This document shows positions 45,554 through 57,716 of a stretch of DNA of 64,000 nt, piece after piece; the first letter of the stretch is position 1; every line of letters begins with the position of its first letter. Where the stretch lies: NCBI RefSeq assembly GCF_022376445.1, contig NW_025954964.1:1343664-1407663 (forward strand), written 5' to 3'. Both the position numbers and the translations under genes were made by a program. Source of the DNA: Fomitopsis serialis (Eukaryota; Basidiomycota; Agaricomycetes; Polyporales; Fomitopsidaceae). The notes below the pieces were generated by a model that worked only from the letters and a program-made list of their open reading frames with translations, was not told where the DNA came from and did not search any database.

Positions 45554-47668
45554 GTGTACAGCGCACCTGAACTACCATTAGAGCCAACAGCCGACACGGA
45601 TCCTTCGGCGCTGTCTACTTCTCATGAGGGGATATTGCTTTCGGCACAGGAGACCTTGTCGAGCTGGGACGCCCTTGGGTTCTCTTCCGATTCACCGTTC
45701 GCAGAGTTCGCCAACGCGTTCGTCCCTCCCGCATCGCCGAGCGTTTTCCCTGGAACCCTGATCGATCACCCGCCTCTACTGCCATCCGTCGCAAACTCGG
45801 ACATCGCCTCAAATGACACCCATCCGACCCAGCACAGTCTCTTCTCGTATAAGGAACAGTCGAACCAGCAGGCTCTGCAGATCATGTTCCTGATCATGTA
45901 TGCTCTCTACCTTCTCATAATGGTGTTGGAGATGGCGGCACCACCTCAAGTCGCCACCGAAACTCGAAGCACCAGTTCCCAGAATCCTCGGGGAACGGAG
46001 CAGGGGCCTCCACGCGACGCGCAACACGGAGAAAGGCCCGCGGGTGGTGGCGATACACCACACGTGCCCGGGTCGCGAGCGAGCAACGGACCTTGGTCGA
46101 GTCCTATGGCCTATAGCAACTGCTTTGTGATCTTGGAAGGTGAACCGACGGATCCTTCAGTCCCATCCGAACACGACGACTTCTTGTACGCCTCGATGGC
46201 CGGTGTAGATTTCTCTGGCACCCAGTTGCAGAGACTGCGCCGGCAGCTTGACGATCTCGAGCGCACCTCCATCTTCGAAGACGGCATCAATCTTGCAGCT
46301 TGGAGTCCGAGGCCAGCCCCGCCGATCGGTTCCACCACCGGTGCAGCCACAGATGTACCGCCTGCACCATCCGTCGCGAATCCTTCCCTGTCGACCAACG
46401 CATATGTTGACGTCCCTCGCCCACTCCAGCTACCGAGACACCCGCTGTTCCAGACCCTGATCCTGAGCGCGACTTCATTCTCATTGTTCGACGCGTCCTC
46501 GTGTGACGACTTGCCGGTAGTCACGGCCACGCAAACTCGCGCAGGCCCTCCAGCAAGCGCCCGAAACGCAACAGAAGCCAATGCGCGACGTGCGCGACAT
46601 GGTCAGATGAGGCACGACGGTCCATCTGCCCTACGCGGCCGTCAAAGCCGTGCCGAAGCGTCGACCGCCGACACTACCGCTGGCCACGACGAGAAAGAGA
46701 ACGCCACTAGCGTTGCTTCGACTGCGAAGGGGAAGCGGGTCAATCGGCAGAGTGCTGGCGGTCGACGAGTTTTTGCTTCACGGGAGATCACGAATCTTCG
46801 ATCGCGCGAACCTCAGCACGTCGAAGGCCAAGGATGGAGGGGATGCCCCGGACGTAAGGATGAGACGGACATGACCGCCGTGCAGTACATGTCTGCTCGC
46901 TTTAAGGAGGGCGTTGCAGCAGGCACGACGCCTCTCGGTAATGGCACCAGGGAGGGTATCTGGGAGTGGTTGGGTGTCTTGGAGAACGAGCGCGTCAAGA
47001 GACACACTCGGCATTCGAAATTCGGATTCGGACGGCTGGGTCTGGTACGTCAAATCGTGTTCAAGTCAGATGGTGTGTACTACATGTCACAGAGCGAAGT
47101 TTTCGAGGTGTATGCTCGTCTCAGCGAATGCCTGAGCCTGCTGAAGGGGCCCAATGAGTGGGGGCAAGAGTTGTCGGCATATCGTCCGATAGGCTCAACC
47201 CAGCCGATCAACGGCATCCCCGGTCACAGGAGGCACCCTCCTCTGGGGATTATGCTGTGGAGGTGGGGGAGGAGACGACCTTGGACGAAATCGTGGTCCC
47301 TGACGAGTTAGATGAAGAAGTGGCGCAGCGCACCCGAGTCGAGCGTGGAGGTCCCGCGATCCGCCAATCGCACCGCCTGCGAGGGGCGGTAAAGTTCGTA
47401 CCCCCGTGCGTCGCCCATACGTCCCCAGAGATCGTCGGACGGAGCTGTTGTTCGAACCCCGCGAACGGCCGAGTCTTGGAGACGTCACGACCATCGTCAG
47501 GGATGCAATGAGGGACGACGTTGCATGGGAGACCGAGTTTCGTCATGCACCCTGTTGCTCGACAAGATCGAGGCGGATCGTCGGGCTGCCGCGTGCGCGC
47601 GTTGGGTGGACTCGGAGGGGCCAGTCGCTGGGCCGTCACGATTGGGCCGGCCTTCTGTTGGCTGGTAA
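45554..47668 (+). CDS. Unknown protein, 5' end uncertain, three frame breaks
   Basis: A long open stretch from 45554 (probably entered by splicing at tacag, near 45560, because no ATG is available there) encodes more than 650 residues. The N-terminal part is Ser/Pro-rich. A hydrophobic segment, ALQIMFLIMYALYLLIMVLE, lies near residue 110. The middle is disordered. A more compact C-terminal part includes REGIWEWLGVLENERVKRHT and LVRQIVFKSDGVYYMSQSEV. Frame changes of one missing base near 47222, 47403 and 47551 carry it to a stop at 47666-47668 through LDEIVVPDELDEEVA, RRTELLFEPRERPSLGDV and DKIEADRRAAACARWV. Two of these lie in C runs. I recognise no family; function is unknown. Confidence 0.5.
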
Positions 47669-48653
47669 GATAAGTAGCGGGCTCACAGCGCAGTGGATAC
47701 CTTCAGCCTCAGGTGACAGAAGACCGCAAGCCGTCTATACGAACGCAGTTTACAGGTCTGTATGTTTTCAGTATGTGCTGCTACTCGTGTACGCAGTAAA
47801 CCTTTCGCTTTGTGAGAATCGTTGTCTTTTGCCTGTAGGATCTAGTATATAGCGATACCTTTGGTCCACACAGAGATCATCCGACGTACTGTTCCGAAAT
47901 TGATGATGAAATGCATGGTCCCGCGTCCGAGACCGTCGGAGGGTGCCAGTGTCTGAGTCGACAGCAAACATAACTCGGGCGGTTGGCGAAAATCGTCGAA
48001 CGTATGGCCATGGAGTTGAGTACGAGGGCACGGACATGACGGGAGGGTTCGAAGGCCCATGCATGAAAGGAAGAGTTTGAGTTACTGTAGAGAGTACTTG
48101 TCGGTGCATATATGATTCATACATGATGATGATGCGCAAGATTGTGGCGACACGGTGGTCCACAAGTGTGCGGCGCCTATGCGGGGCGCGCTCGGTGCGT
48201 ATAACCACTGTATAACCGGGTAATGCATAACCGCGTTCGACCCCTTACGACGCTAAGTTGTCGGCTTATAAGGTCTGCTACGGAGACTAACGTTCGACTG
48301 GCTGCAAACTGCATTCCTCATGCAAAGCATCCGGTCGTCGAATTTTGGTCTGCGCCTAAGTTATGAGTTTCCAATGTTGAATATTTGTATGCTAAACTTT
48401 GGTTATGGTAAAGGACTGGCCTGGCGCAGCGCCAAGAGAGCGCGCCAAGAGCGCGCTGGAATTCCTGGCAAAGCTTGTACGTGATGTTCCGGAACTTGCC
48501 GGGAGGGTTCTAGGGTCGAATGTGGCTCGGTGTGGCCGCGTCTCGCTAGCGACGACTCCCCTACAAATACCGCTCGCGGTGCGGGGAGTAGATGGCCACT
48601 GCACTCCATCCTACACCCATCACCTGAACCTCTGCTGCATTTAGTCTTGCACG
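47669..48653. other. Intergenic region of 0.98 kb
   Basis: 3' flank of the unknown gene and promoter of the second F-box gene. A GC-rich direct repeat of the word ccaagag followed by agcgcg or cgcg lies at about 48428-48460. No gene is recognised. Confidence 0.45.
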
Positions 48654-51155
48654 ATGCCAAGGAAGAAGGTTGCCCTCGGACGCGACCCCGTCCCAGGCGA
48701 CGACCCTCCGAAGAAGGATGGCCCGGGCCGTCGTAGGAACGTGCGAGGTAGGAAAGGTGGCCTCAAAGACATGCCAACGATGCCACTCGACATTTTGCTG
48801 GAGGTACGACGATGCTGTCCAGACGTGGTCGTGTGCTCACCTTCACCACAGATCTTCCGCCACTTGGAACCTCGCGACTTGCTCAACCTTGCACGTACAA
48901 CGAAGCCGTTCCGTGATTTCCTCATGAGCCGCAACTCTGCTAGTATGTGGAAGGCCGCCCGTGCGAACGTCAAAGATCTCCCGGACTGCCCTCCGCATCT
49001 GAGCGAACCCGCATATGCTAACCTCGCCTTCTTCCCATACTGCCATGTACGTTTATGCTCGTTTGCTTCAAGGTTTCTCACTGTACCTACATGTTACAGC
49101 ACTGTCTCAAACCCAATGTTCAAACTATCCTTTGGGAGTTTAACACGCGATACTGCCCTGGCTGTGCAAAGACGCTGTGAGCGACGCTTGCCGTCACATA
49201 AATGCTTCCAAGCTCACGTATAAATCAGCACAATAGCGATGAAAGACATGATGTATCAGCGTCGTCCTCAGTACAGCTGGGCATTGACGTGGACTTATAC
49301 TCCTGATGCTATCTTCTGCACAGTAGGCATCTTATACATTGTCATGTTCTCTTGACCGACATTTGACGTCTTCGAAGGTAAATACGAACCAGAAACATGC
49401 CATCTATCATTGTCCAGAGCTTGATAAAATTAAGCCAATCTGGGACCGAACTCGCGACGATGCTGATCAATGGAACAAGTTCGTGGCGGAGCAGAAGCAG
49501 CGTGTGCTAGCCATTCGCCGGGTGTGCTCTCAATTCATCTCCCACCGTCTGACATCGTCATTGATCATCCCTTGTCAGTACGCTACGTCGTGTCGCATCT
49601 GGGACAGGGGGCGGGCTTCGACGAGGTCGGCAGAGTTGCAGGACATCCGAGAACGCCGTCTGACCACGTACGTTCGGCATTTCGACGCATATAGTCGTCT
49701 TGTTGATGCAGTTCGTGTAGTATTGTGGCTAAGCTGCGCGACCTTGGCTGGGGCGGAGAACTTGACAGGATCGCCATGCAAGGGTATTGTCCGCTCTCCG
49801 AGCATGCACAGGTCCGGCCTTCGAAGGCCCTCACTGACCGAGGTACGCACCCTGATGCATCTGCATCTGCATTGACCTCTTAACAGCGCGACACGTAGGA
49901 TGGGCGAAGATCCGCGACGAGGTCGTCGCGAAGATGCAAGAGATCAAGGACTTCCGCCTCCGCACTGAGCGCCGCGCGCTCCTCCGTACACGTCTCAACA
50001 TGCTCAAGGCCGCCGTCACCGCTGCGCGCACTACGCCGACGAAGCGCACCGTCGAGGACGAGTACAAGCCCAAGTTCCAAAACCTAGCGTTCATGCCCGT
50101 CTTTCGCGAGTTCGTCGACGCGCCGAATGACGTCGTCGTGAATCAGGAGGCCTTTGCTGCGTTGATGCCCAGGCTGCCTCTGCTTGATGAACAGTGGCAG
50201 AAAGAAAGCAGGGAACAGCTCAGGGCGAAGCTGGCCGACCATGTCGACGCACAAGACGGCGCGGACGTGTTGAACCTCGCCGTCGCCGTGTTCAAATGCA
50301 AGGGGTGCCCTCGGATCCTTGGCCACCCTCAGGTGCTGGCGCACGAATGCGTGGGGTCGTTGTTGATGGAGTCACCTGGCCAGCATGACGACTATCTGAA
50401 GCTCGTCGTGGATGTTGGCTACAAGTACCCCTGGAACGCGGACCACATTCAAGTCGTCACAGAGCTCGAACGCGTCCGGGCGATCATTGAGATATGTGGG
50501 AAGGACCCCAAGGTGGCCACCCAGAAAGACATGGACGACGCCGACCTGAGAGTAGTGTATGATTCACCTTATGACGGAGGCAGGGTTATGTCGTGGCGCC
50601 GGGCTGTGAGTTCAACTATCAATCATGGTTCTGTTTGGTGGTCTAACGCTCCACAGGTGAGGTTCGTGCTCAATGGAATCGGCACATACGGGCAATTCGT
50701 ACGCTCTCAGTGGATGAAGGCCACCGAAGAGCAGAAAGCCGCCGTAAAGGATCGCGAAGAATCGCACAAAGCGGCTTTAATGATCGACAGCTACTCACGG
50801 TGTCTTGAGTGGCGGTGCGGCTACTGCGACTTCATTCGGCCCCGCACTTGGCATGTCGTATTACAGACGGAGGAACTGAAGAATCACTTAAAGGACAAGT
50901 GAGTCTGGACACGTCTTCTATGACAATGGCTGACTCGTGGCTGCTCTTTGCCCTGCTTCCAGGCACGCCGTCGAGAACGCGACTGTGGAGAACGGCGATA
51001 TGTATTTGCACCCCGACAGTCAATTGGAACTGGATCCGATCCAGATCAAGCAGCATCATCCGTTCAACCCCTTGACATACGATCTCTGGTCGGACTACGG
51101 CGACTCGAATTCGGATATGGAGTCGGATTCGGATTATTGGTCTGAAGTGCTATGA
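48654..51155 (+). CDS. F-box protein with Cys pairs
   Basis: Clear exons: 48654-48803, 48852-49046 and 49100-49176. The middle exons (about 49237-49860) are uncertain. The 3' part runs from about 49890 to 50898 with a 51-nt intron at about 50607-50657, then a last exon from about 50963 to the stop at 51153-51155. A basic N-terminus (MPRKKVALGRD) precedes an F-box (DMPTMPLDILLEIFRHLEPR). A Cys-bearing motif follows (CLKPNVQTILWEF, then RYCPGCAKTL), as in a common Agaricomycete F-box group. Later blocks are LRDLGWGGELDRIA and WRCGYCDFIRPRTWH. The C-terminus is acidic (DSDYWSEVL). A role as an SCF adaptor is inferred from the F-box; the substrate is unknown. No definite frame break was found, but the middle was not resolved. 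Confidence 0.72.
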
Positions 51156-51482
51156 CGTGGGAGTGCCCTGTACGGCGCATGATTCTATTGTACCCAACCT
51201 GCGTTCGTGTAATGCTGGACGTTTCCTCTGTTCATATCCTAAAGCCTACATTGATAAGTAACACTACCGTCTCAACCGGATTATAGTACATACATCGCAT
51301 CACATACATTCAACAATATACGTTTGATATCGGCCACGACACAGTCAAGGTCGCACCTGCACAGGCCGAGCGTGAAATCATGACGGAGACTTCTGGCCCC
51401 AGCGGCTCATGCTCGACAAGAAGTCCAGTATTTGGCCAGATAGTAGGTATCCATCTCCTCGAGTCTCAACAGCCCAATGAGC
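51156..51482. other. Convergent intergenic region
   Basis: A 327-bp gap between the F-box gene stop and the RNase P subunit stop. It is AT-richer and should hold both 3' UTRs. Confidence 0.5.
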
Positions 51483-52338
51483 TTAGACTGCATCGTCGGA
51501 CTCCAGCTTAGAATTGCCTCGGAAAACGACATGGCCCTTCCGCTGGAACAAAGGAGGGAGCCGGGGCTGAGGGCCTTTCCTCCCACCACGTTTTGGTCTC
51601 CTCGCCGCCTTAGTTTCTTGCAGTTGCTTGGGATCCGCGCTGGAAGTTGAAGGTTGTGATTGATCGATGACCATCGCCTCATCCTCCGTTTCCGCGATGT
51701 CCTCTGTCCGAACAGCGGGTGCGACAATGGAAGTTGCGGGGTCCGGAGGAGCGTCTGGGTCGAGGTCCGGAGGCGCAGGGATCCGGCGCACGAAGCTACA
51801 GGCGGTACATGTGTAGGTGACGAGATTGCCGTGGACCCGCGAGCCTGTGCGGCAGCAGGTAAGTGGTTCAGGACGATGCAGTGGGTTAATACGGGAGGGA
51901 TCCACCTCGTATTCGCATTCCTCCGTCGCCCCTGGGATGAGCACCGTGTTGCATTTCTGGCAAATCGTCCGTTTGATGGTCGGGTCCCTGCCATACCAAG
52001 CCTTGCTGTTAGCATCCAGGCAAGATGCAGCAACCATGACACGTACATCTTGACCGTAGCCTTCTGGCTGATCGCTTTCATCGACGCAATATAGCTACGC
52101 GAGAGGTCCGACGCCGTAGCTGGATGCCTCCTTTTCCTGCGCAGCTCATTCTTTTTGGCGATGCGCTGTGCTCTAGTCCCGTTCAGCCCAATCTTCTTGG
52201 GCACGGTGACAGTATGCGGCGCGATGGTATTAAGATACGTGCTGGCCTGGTAGAGGAAGTTCAGTCGCTGGAGGATGTCTCTGTTCACGACGGAGTGCAA
52301 GGTGCGCTAGGCTCTTGCTCTTTATTCTTTTTGGCCAT
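51483..52338 (-). CDS. RPR2: RNase P subunit Rpr2/Rpp21 family
   Basis: Two exons (minus): 52047-52338 and 51483-51987. The start MAKKNKEQEPSAP and the following SVVNRDILQRLNFLYQASTY block are typical of the family, as is the basic ARKN-like stretch after it (RIAKKNELRRKRR). The zinc site has Cys pairs in TICQKCNTVLIPG and YTCTACSFVRRIP, with further Cys in TCCRTGSRV. The protein binds RNase P RNA and helps trim tRNA 5' ends in the nucleus. The C-terminus is long and Pro/Arg-rich. The frame breaks once near 52300, between SAP and SVVNRD, again as if one base were missing. Assignment to RPR2 rather than its RNase MRP relative SNM1 is by overall look. Confidence 0.8.
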
Positions 52339-53017
52339 ATGAAAGACTGCCGCGCCTGGTTCCTCGAGGAATCAAAGATGAGGGGGAGTTGAAACGAGGT
52401 TAGAATGGTCGCAGACAGCACCGTCTCTCAGAGACGATCGCGCTCAGGTTTTACTTCGCTATTCCTAATCGGGCACTCAACGCCACGCTTACCTCCGAGT
52501 GGCGGCACTTTGTCTTCAATGTCATGCACACTGCTCGTCGAAACTTCATTCCACTTGGCGCAGTCGAGCATTGGGCTTACTATTATACCCTGAAGGACTC
52601 AAACACGCGTGTGTGACTTTTGCCATTGCAGGGAATTAACGGCTTATTTTACAGCTAACCTCAGTATTCAGCCGGCCTGTGCCAATCGGCGCCCACTGGC
52701 AAGCCTTTCCACCGACCTAGCCTGAACAGATCCGGAATTCCTCTAGGTTACAAGGCAGCTATCGTATTGGGCGGAATCAGCCTGTCCTGGTGCATATTCA
52801 TACTGAATCGCACTCAACGTGTGCGGGGCCAGGTCGATTAGTCACTGCCGGATCAAAGCTGCGACGTCGCTTTGTGAACTGGTCAAGCGAGGCCAGTTCC
52901 CGAATAGTATGGCTGCTATGCCCCATATATAGGTCACAACACTTGCAACATAACACCCGTCCACACTCCCACTCAAGGTTGACCGCGACACTCAACTCGC
53001 GCGTTTGCAGAGTACCG
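52339..53017. other. Intergenic region of 0.68 kb
   Basis: 5' flank of the RNase P gene and of the doubtful gene downstream. Short ORFs on both strands lack coding character. Nothing else is recognised. Confidence 0.4.
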
Positions 53018-54011
53018 ATGTCGCCACTGTTCACCCTCTTAGCTTCTGCAGTCGGTTCCTTGTTGGCTGCCTGGATACTAGTTTCACGCGAACATGTCGG
53101 GCTGCCAGTGCTATGGACGACGTTGAGCGGCGTCTCTGCTACTGAGGCAAACTGGAGAGGCAACATACAGCTACCTGCGTCATGTCGAACACTTGGGTCA
53201 GTCAGGATTTTAGTTGTCGCATCCACTGTCACTCGTTGCTCATGCACATGTCCGGACAGAACGTTGACATATTGCAAGTCTGTGGCCGGATCACTGTCGC
53301 AGCCGCAGCGAGCCAGAGAAGCAGCCACAATGCAGACCACAGTAGTCACGGTGCCACACTGCTTGGCCATGCATTCTTCTGACCCAATCCTGCAACCCTC
53401 TGCGACCGTCACACTCGATTCCGGCATCTCCTGGCAGTCCTGCCTGGGCGTTCTGTCTGCCACGGAGTGTACACTTGTGTTGCTGTGCTGGCTCATCCGC
53501 AGCCGCTGGCTTGTTCGGGAAGCAAACTCGACCATCTGCATCCCTGTCGTGCACCGCCCACGTCTTGAGCCCGAACCTGACCTGGATCCACGATACCAGT
53601 TCTTCTTCGGCGTCCCGCCCCGGCTACAAATCAGCAAGGCACCTCAAATTGTCATAGCCCACCTGCAGGTTCGTAAAGTACGGTTGTATGACGTCGACTT
53701 GTGCGTCGGGATTGCCTTCCAGGACCCTCGTGGACCGGATTCCAAAATCCAGTTCTATTTCAAGGCCAAGGGCTCGGTCAAGCCGGACTCGGAGGTCCAT
53801 ACAATTGACGAAGTGGCACGACGTATCGATGAACCGGTTGATCAGAGGAAGACGCAATGGTACGTGGACGCCACGATATACCACCGGTTTGCACCTTGGG
53901 GTACATACTGATGTGATATCGTAGTGCCTGTTCATCTCGACCCGCAGTGAGGACGAGCTCGAGGACGACTTCTCGCTGGACGTCCTGACGAGCTTCCCGC
54001 TTGAAGCGTAA
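53018..54011 (+). CDS. Doubtful unknown protein with N-terminal signal/anchor
   Basis: An ATG at 53018 starts MSPLFTLLASAVGSLLAAWI, a convincing signal or anchor sequence, and the frame stays open to 53911. The later part (KIQFYFKAKGSVKPDSEVHT; DEVARRIDEPVDQRKTQWYV) looks like real protein. The middle is less convincing and may contain introns. A splice at about 53860 could lead to a C-terminus STRSEDELEDDFSLDVLTSF ending in TAA at 54009-54011, but phases do not fit as read. A long antisense ORF covers the same place. I recognise no family. Confidence 0.4.
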
Positions 54012-54076
54012 ATGCACAATCGAATTGATCTACTAGGTGGCTTTGTCCGGTCTGGTATACCTATGTCCCTTGAATC

Positions 54077-54128
54077 GCCCTTGAAACGACTATGCCCTCG
54101 AAACGACTATGCCCTTTGAAACGACTAT
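54077..54128 (+). repeat. Small tandem repeat, three 17-18 nt units
   Basis: Three consecutive copies of a unit like gccctygaaacgactat (17, 17 and 18 nt), with a weaker partial unit before them. It lies between two convergent genes, probably in a 3' UTR. Confidence 0.85.
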
Positions 54129-54338
54129 TGTAGTCCGCGTCCTCCATGCTGTAGCACTTATCTGTCACTCAATTCAGCCCAATTCCCTTAGGCGGGACCA
54201 CCTGATGTACCCACAATCCAATGAATATGAATGTTATGGCCTCTTCGTAGATATCCAGGCAGACGCAAGACAATAATTACAAGAATAGGTATCCATCCGA
54301 TATAAGAAATGCTCGTGAAACGTGTGCGGAACACAGAC

Positions 54339-57307
54339 CTACATTGGCTCCGCCTTCCTCCGCCGGAGCTCCCGCTCGACCTCGTCGCCATCCGCACGTT
54401 GCGCACGCACGGGTTGTGTGATTGTTGATTGCGAGAAGTGCTCGCGGAGGCGTCTGTCGGCCTGGCGATGAATCTGCGGAACGATCAACGTATATTCAAA
54501 GGTATCATAACGGGATGCGCACCTCATTCCCGACGGTCCTACCCACTTGTAACATCGGGCCCACCAAACCAAGCTGGAGGCTTATGTACCTACACCGCAT
54601 AGTCAGCCCGGGACTGGGTACAAGTAGCACCAGTAACACTTACGCGAACGCAATCAACAGCGCCAGCATCGCGAAGTAGAATGGGTTGAACAGCACGACC
54701 ATCGCCTCGTTCCACCCGAGCACGACGAGCACGCCGTACATCCAGTACGGGATCTGTGCGACGCTCGAGACCGTGCTCCGCTTCGCCTCGACGTAGTACG
54801 CGTCTGCGTCGCGCCGGAAGCGCGCCATGACGTCCAAATCTTCGTCTCCGTAAAGATCACGAGCGTCGCGGGGAAGTCGAAGTCATCTGCTGCTTCCGAG
54901 AGCGAGTCAGACGTCTCCGAGGGCAGTGTAACCTCGAGCGAGGGGTCGACGGGGTGGATCTTTGCGTAAAGAGGGACGAGCTCTAGTGTCTGCGGAGGAG
55001 AGTGAGCTGTGAGAGGTCGTACACATGGGGTACGATGAGACATACCTGGTCTCTCGCCTTCTTGAAGGCACCGTCGATATCATCTCCAGGCCTCCAGACG
55101 CGCGGGATGTTGTTCTCGTCGTACCGGAAGCGCTCCTCGAAGTACGTGCGGAGCTTGGTGAGGAACGCCGCGTCGGTCGTCTGCTCCTCGATCTTAGCTC
55201 GGAACGCCAGCCAGGCACGCTTCCGTAGAGACGCGAGCGCACTCTCGTTCTCCTCGTCCGTGCAGTCGAAGCCTATACAGAGCAACATGAGACATCACTC
55301 CAGAAGGTGCGAAAACGACTAACTCTTCGCTTTCACAAGGTATGATGACTCTGCTTTTGCGAGGTTCTCACGGAACGCCTTGAGGATCTTGTCCCACATG
55401 TCATGTTCAGGTATGTTGAGGGCCAGCTCAACAGGCTCCGAAATCTGCTTCTTGAAGTTCCGCTGCAGTCAAGTGCGATGATCAGCGGCTGCGAAGTACC
55501 AGATCATATGGAACCCACCTCGATCGTGTTCACCATCTTCTTCGTCTCATCCTTCCTGCACTGGTTCGCCACGCTCCTGATCTCCTGCTGCAACAGCTCA
55601 TACTCCTCGTCATATGACCAATCCGTGCCCTCCACAAGCGCCTCCGTCGCACCTTCGACGAAGCGCTTCGCACAGCGAGCCCGCGCTGCGGTGACAATGT
55701 CGGCAAAGTTGTAGCCCTCGCCGCGCATACCTTTGTGCATTTCGTCTTTGAACGCGACGAGACATGCCTTGTGCAGATTCTTGAGCTGCCCGAGGAAGAG
55801 CGGCGAGAGCGTCGAGTCGAGCACGCCAACGAGGTCCACGCGCTTGCGCTTGTAGACGCCTTGGTGATATCGCGAGGCATCGCGGTCGTAGCGGGCTACA
55901 CAGGAACACGTTAGTAGTCTGTCATCGTATGCACAACCAGGGCGTACTCAAGGCTGCGGTACGCCAATTCCGCATCATGCCACCGAGGCCCTCCACGACC
56001 TTGCCCGATTCGATCGGTTTCCGCTGAGGCTTCGCTTGTTCGTTGAACTCGACAAGCGCCGCACTGGAGATCTCGTCGCAACGGAACTGCGCCAACAGCT
56101 CCTGCTGTGTAGGCAGGTCCAGATCTTTGTTGCTCTGGACTTGTTCCTGCGAAAGCATACGTGTCAACGGCCACCGCTTCACTGCAACGGAACCGATAGC
56201 ATACCCAGATGCCTTCCATGTAGAACGCCACACCATCAGCCGGGATGCGCTTGTGGTAAGCAGGCTTGAACACGTAGTCCTCTCTCGACTTGTCCACGAA
56301 CCGCTTCCTGAGCTCTGCCACCTCGCTCTCAAACCTCTGCGCCTCGAGCACCTTGTGTGGGAGTGCGGCGAAAGAGAGGTCAAAGTAGTCGGAGAGCTGA
56401 CGGTCTTGCAGCTCTGGTGGTTTGGACAGCGACTCCCAGATCTTCTGCATGTCGGCGCTGAGCGTGGCTTGCAAGTTCGCGAGCGGCGTCGTGCCGATAT
56501 GGTCTCGAATGACGAATAACAAGAGTGTTCGCTGGTTGCGACTAAAGCTCGCCTCCTGTAAATTCGGCGTCTCTTTGGTAGTATATATGCACGCACCCAT
56601 CCGCCGACTTCTTGCCGAATAACCCGAGGTTCACCTCAAATACAGTCTTGAGCAGTCCCATATTGGCACCCTGGTACAGACCGACTTGATGTTCCCACAG
56701 ATTGACGAGGAGCACCTCGGATGAGGCAAGCGAAAAGAGAGCAGATTTCCTCTCGAAGTCCTGAGGGAAAGTCAGAGCAGCTCAGTTGGTGTAGGACGAC
56801 TGCGCGCACCTGGTCCTCTCCTCGCTCTCGCCCATCTGTACCCTCCACGTCCATGACCATGGCGTTCATACCCTTGCCTCTACAGATCCATATACCTATT
56901 ACAGATCAGTACTCTGACATTGGAGGACTCTGAGAGATCGTCGCGCACCTTTCGTAGTCTGCTGCCGTCTTGTCTCGTCCATGACGTCAAAGTTAGTGCC
57001 GAATAGGCGGTTTAGCAGTGTACCTGTGAGCGTTATCAACGAAGAAGCAGTGATAGCGGCAATGCTCATGCGCACTTTTGCCAGTAGACTGTGATCCAAA
57101 TACTGCGACAATATCGTAGTCGAAACCGGCATTCTGCAGGCCCCACCGCTCTACCTGGTGGGTCAACTCTGGCCTGTCGGGAGCTCAGCACACACTGGCT
57201 TGTGCACGCAAGCGTAAATTTACGCACGTAAATTGTTTCTCGTCGTTGATGATTTGTATACGTTCATTGTTAGGCTTCGCGTCTCCATTGACGTGGTTGC
57301 CGTTCAT
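54339..57307 (-). CDS. SEY1: Dynamin-like GTPase SEY1 (RHD3/atlastin type)
   Basis: The first exons (minus) are 57228-57307, 57076-57173, 56949-57023, 56810-56895 and 56597-56760; further exons run to the stop at 54339. Start [20 protein letters not shown]. GTPase motifs: P-loop [12 protein letters not shown], switch region [12 protein letters not shown]3 [13 protein letters not shown] and G4 around VIRDHIG. A long helical bundle follows ([33 protein letters not shown]). Two membrane helices lie near the end ([35 protein letters not shown]), then a short basic cytosolic tail. SEY1 fuses ER tubules to form three-way junctions. Frame breaks of one missing base lie near 54842 and at the exon junction near 56565-56597. 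Confidence 0.92.
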
Positions 57308-57716
57308 GGCGGTCGGCGTGGAAGATAATCAAGGTGCCGCAATGTTGGGCGGTTTTATATACGTCTGGCCAGACAAAGGCGTGTGCGAGGCGGTGAAAGG
57401 AACGTGCTGGGAGCGTTGAGTATGTGCTGGTTGTGGACGACAGTGACGATGCACTACGCCTCACAAGAGGCCCTGCCTATCTCGGCGACGCCCATTGCGT
57501 GCCTTCGGCCATTGCCGATACGCCTCTGCTGCAATATTTGTCCAGCTGACGGCCATCCCGGGCGTCCGACTCCCGCCATTGGCACGGCTTTGTCGAAATG
57601 TTATGTCCGCCTTCTCTTCTTTGTGCGACATTGCCTGCTCGCCTCGCTCGTCGGGAGACTGTACAAGTCAAAGGGTCGCGCATATACGCTGAGATCAAAC
57701 GCAGCACAAAGTCATC
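57308..57716. promoter_or_regulatory. Divergent promoter, SEY1 / acetoacetyl-CoA synthetase
   Basis: A 409-bp gap between divergent start codons. No clear element is recognised. Confidence 0.45.

Noticed and set aside
52798..53637. Minus-strand ORF of 279 codons
   Set aside because: Its text has no hydrophobic or motif structure, and the + strand frame begins with a good signal/anchor sequence; at most one of them is real.
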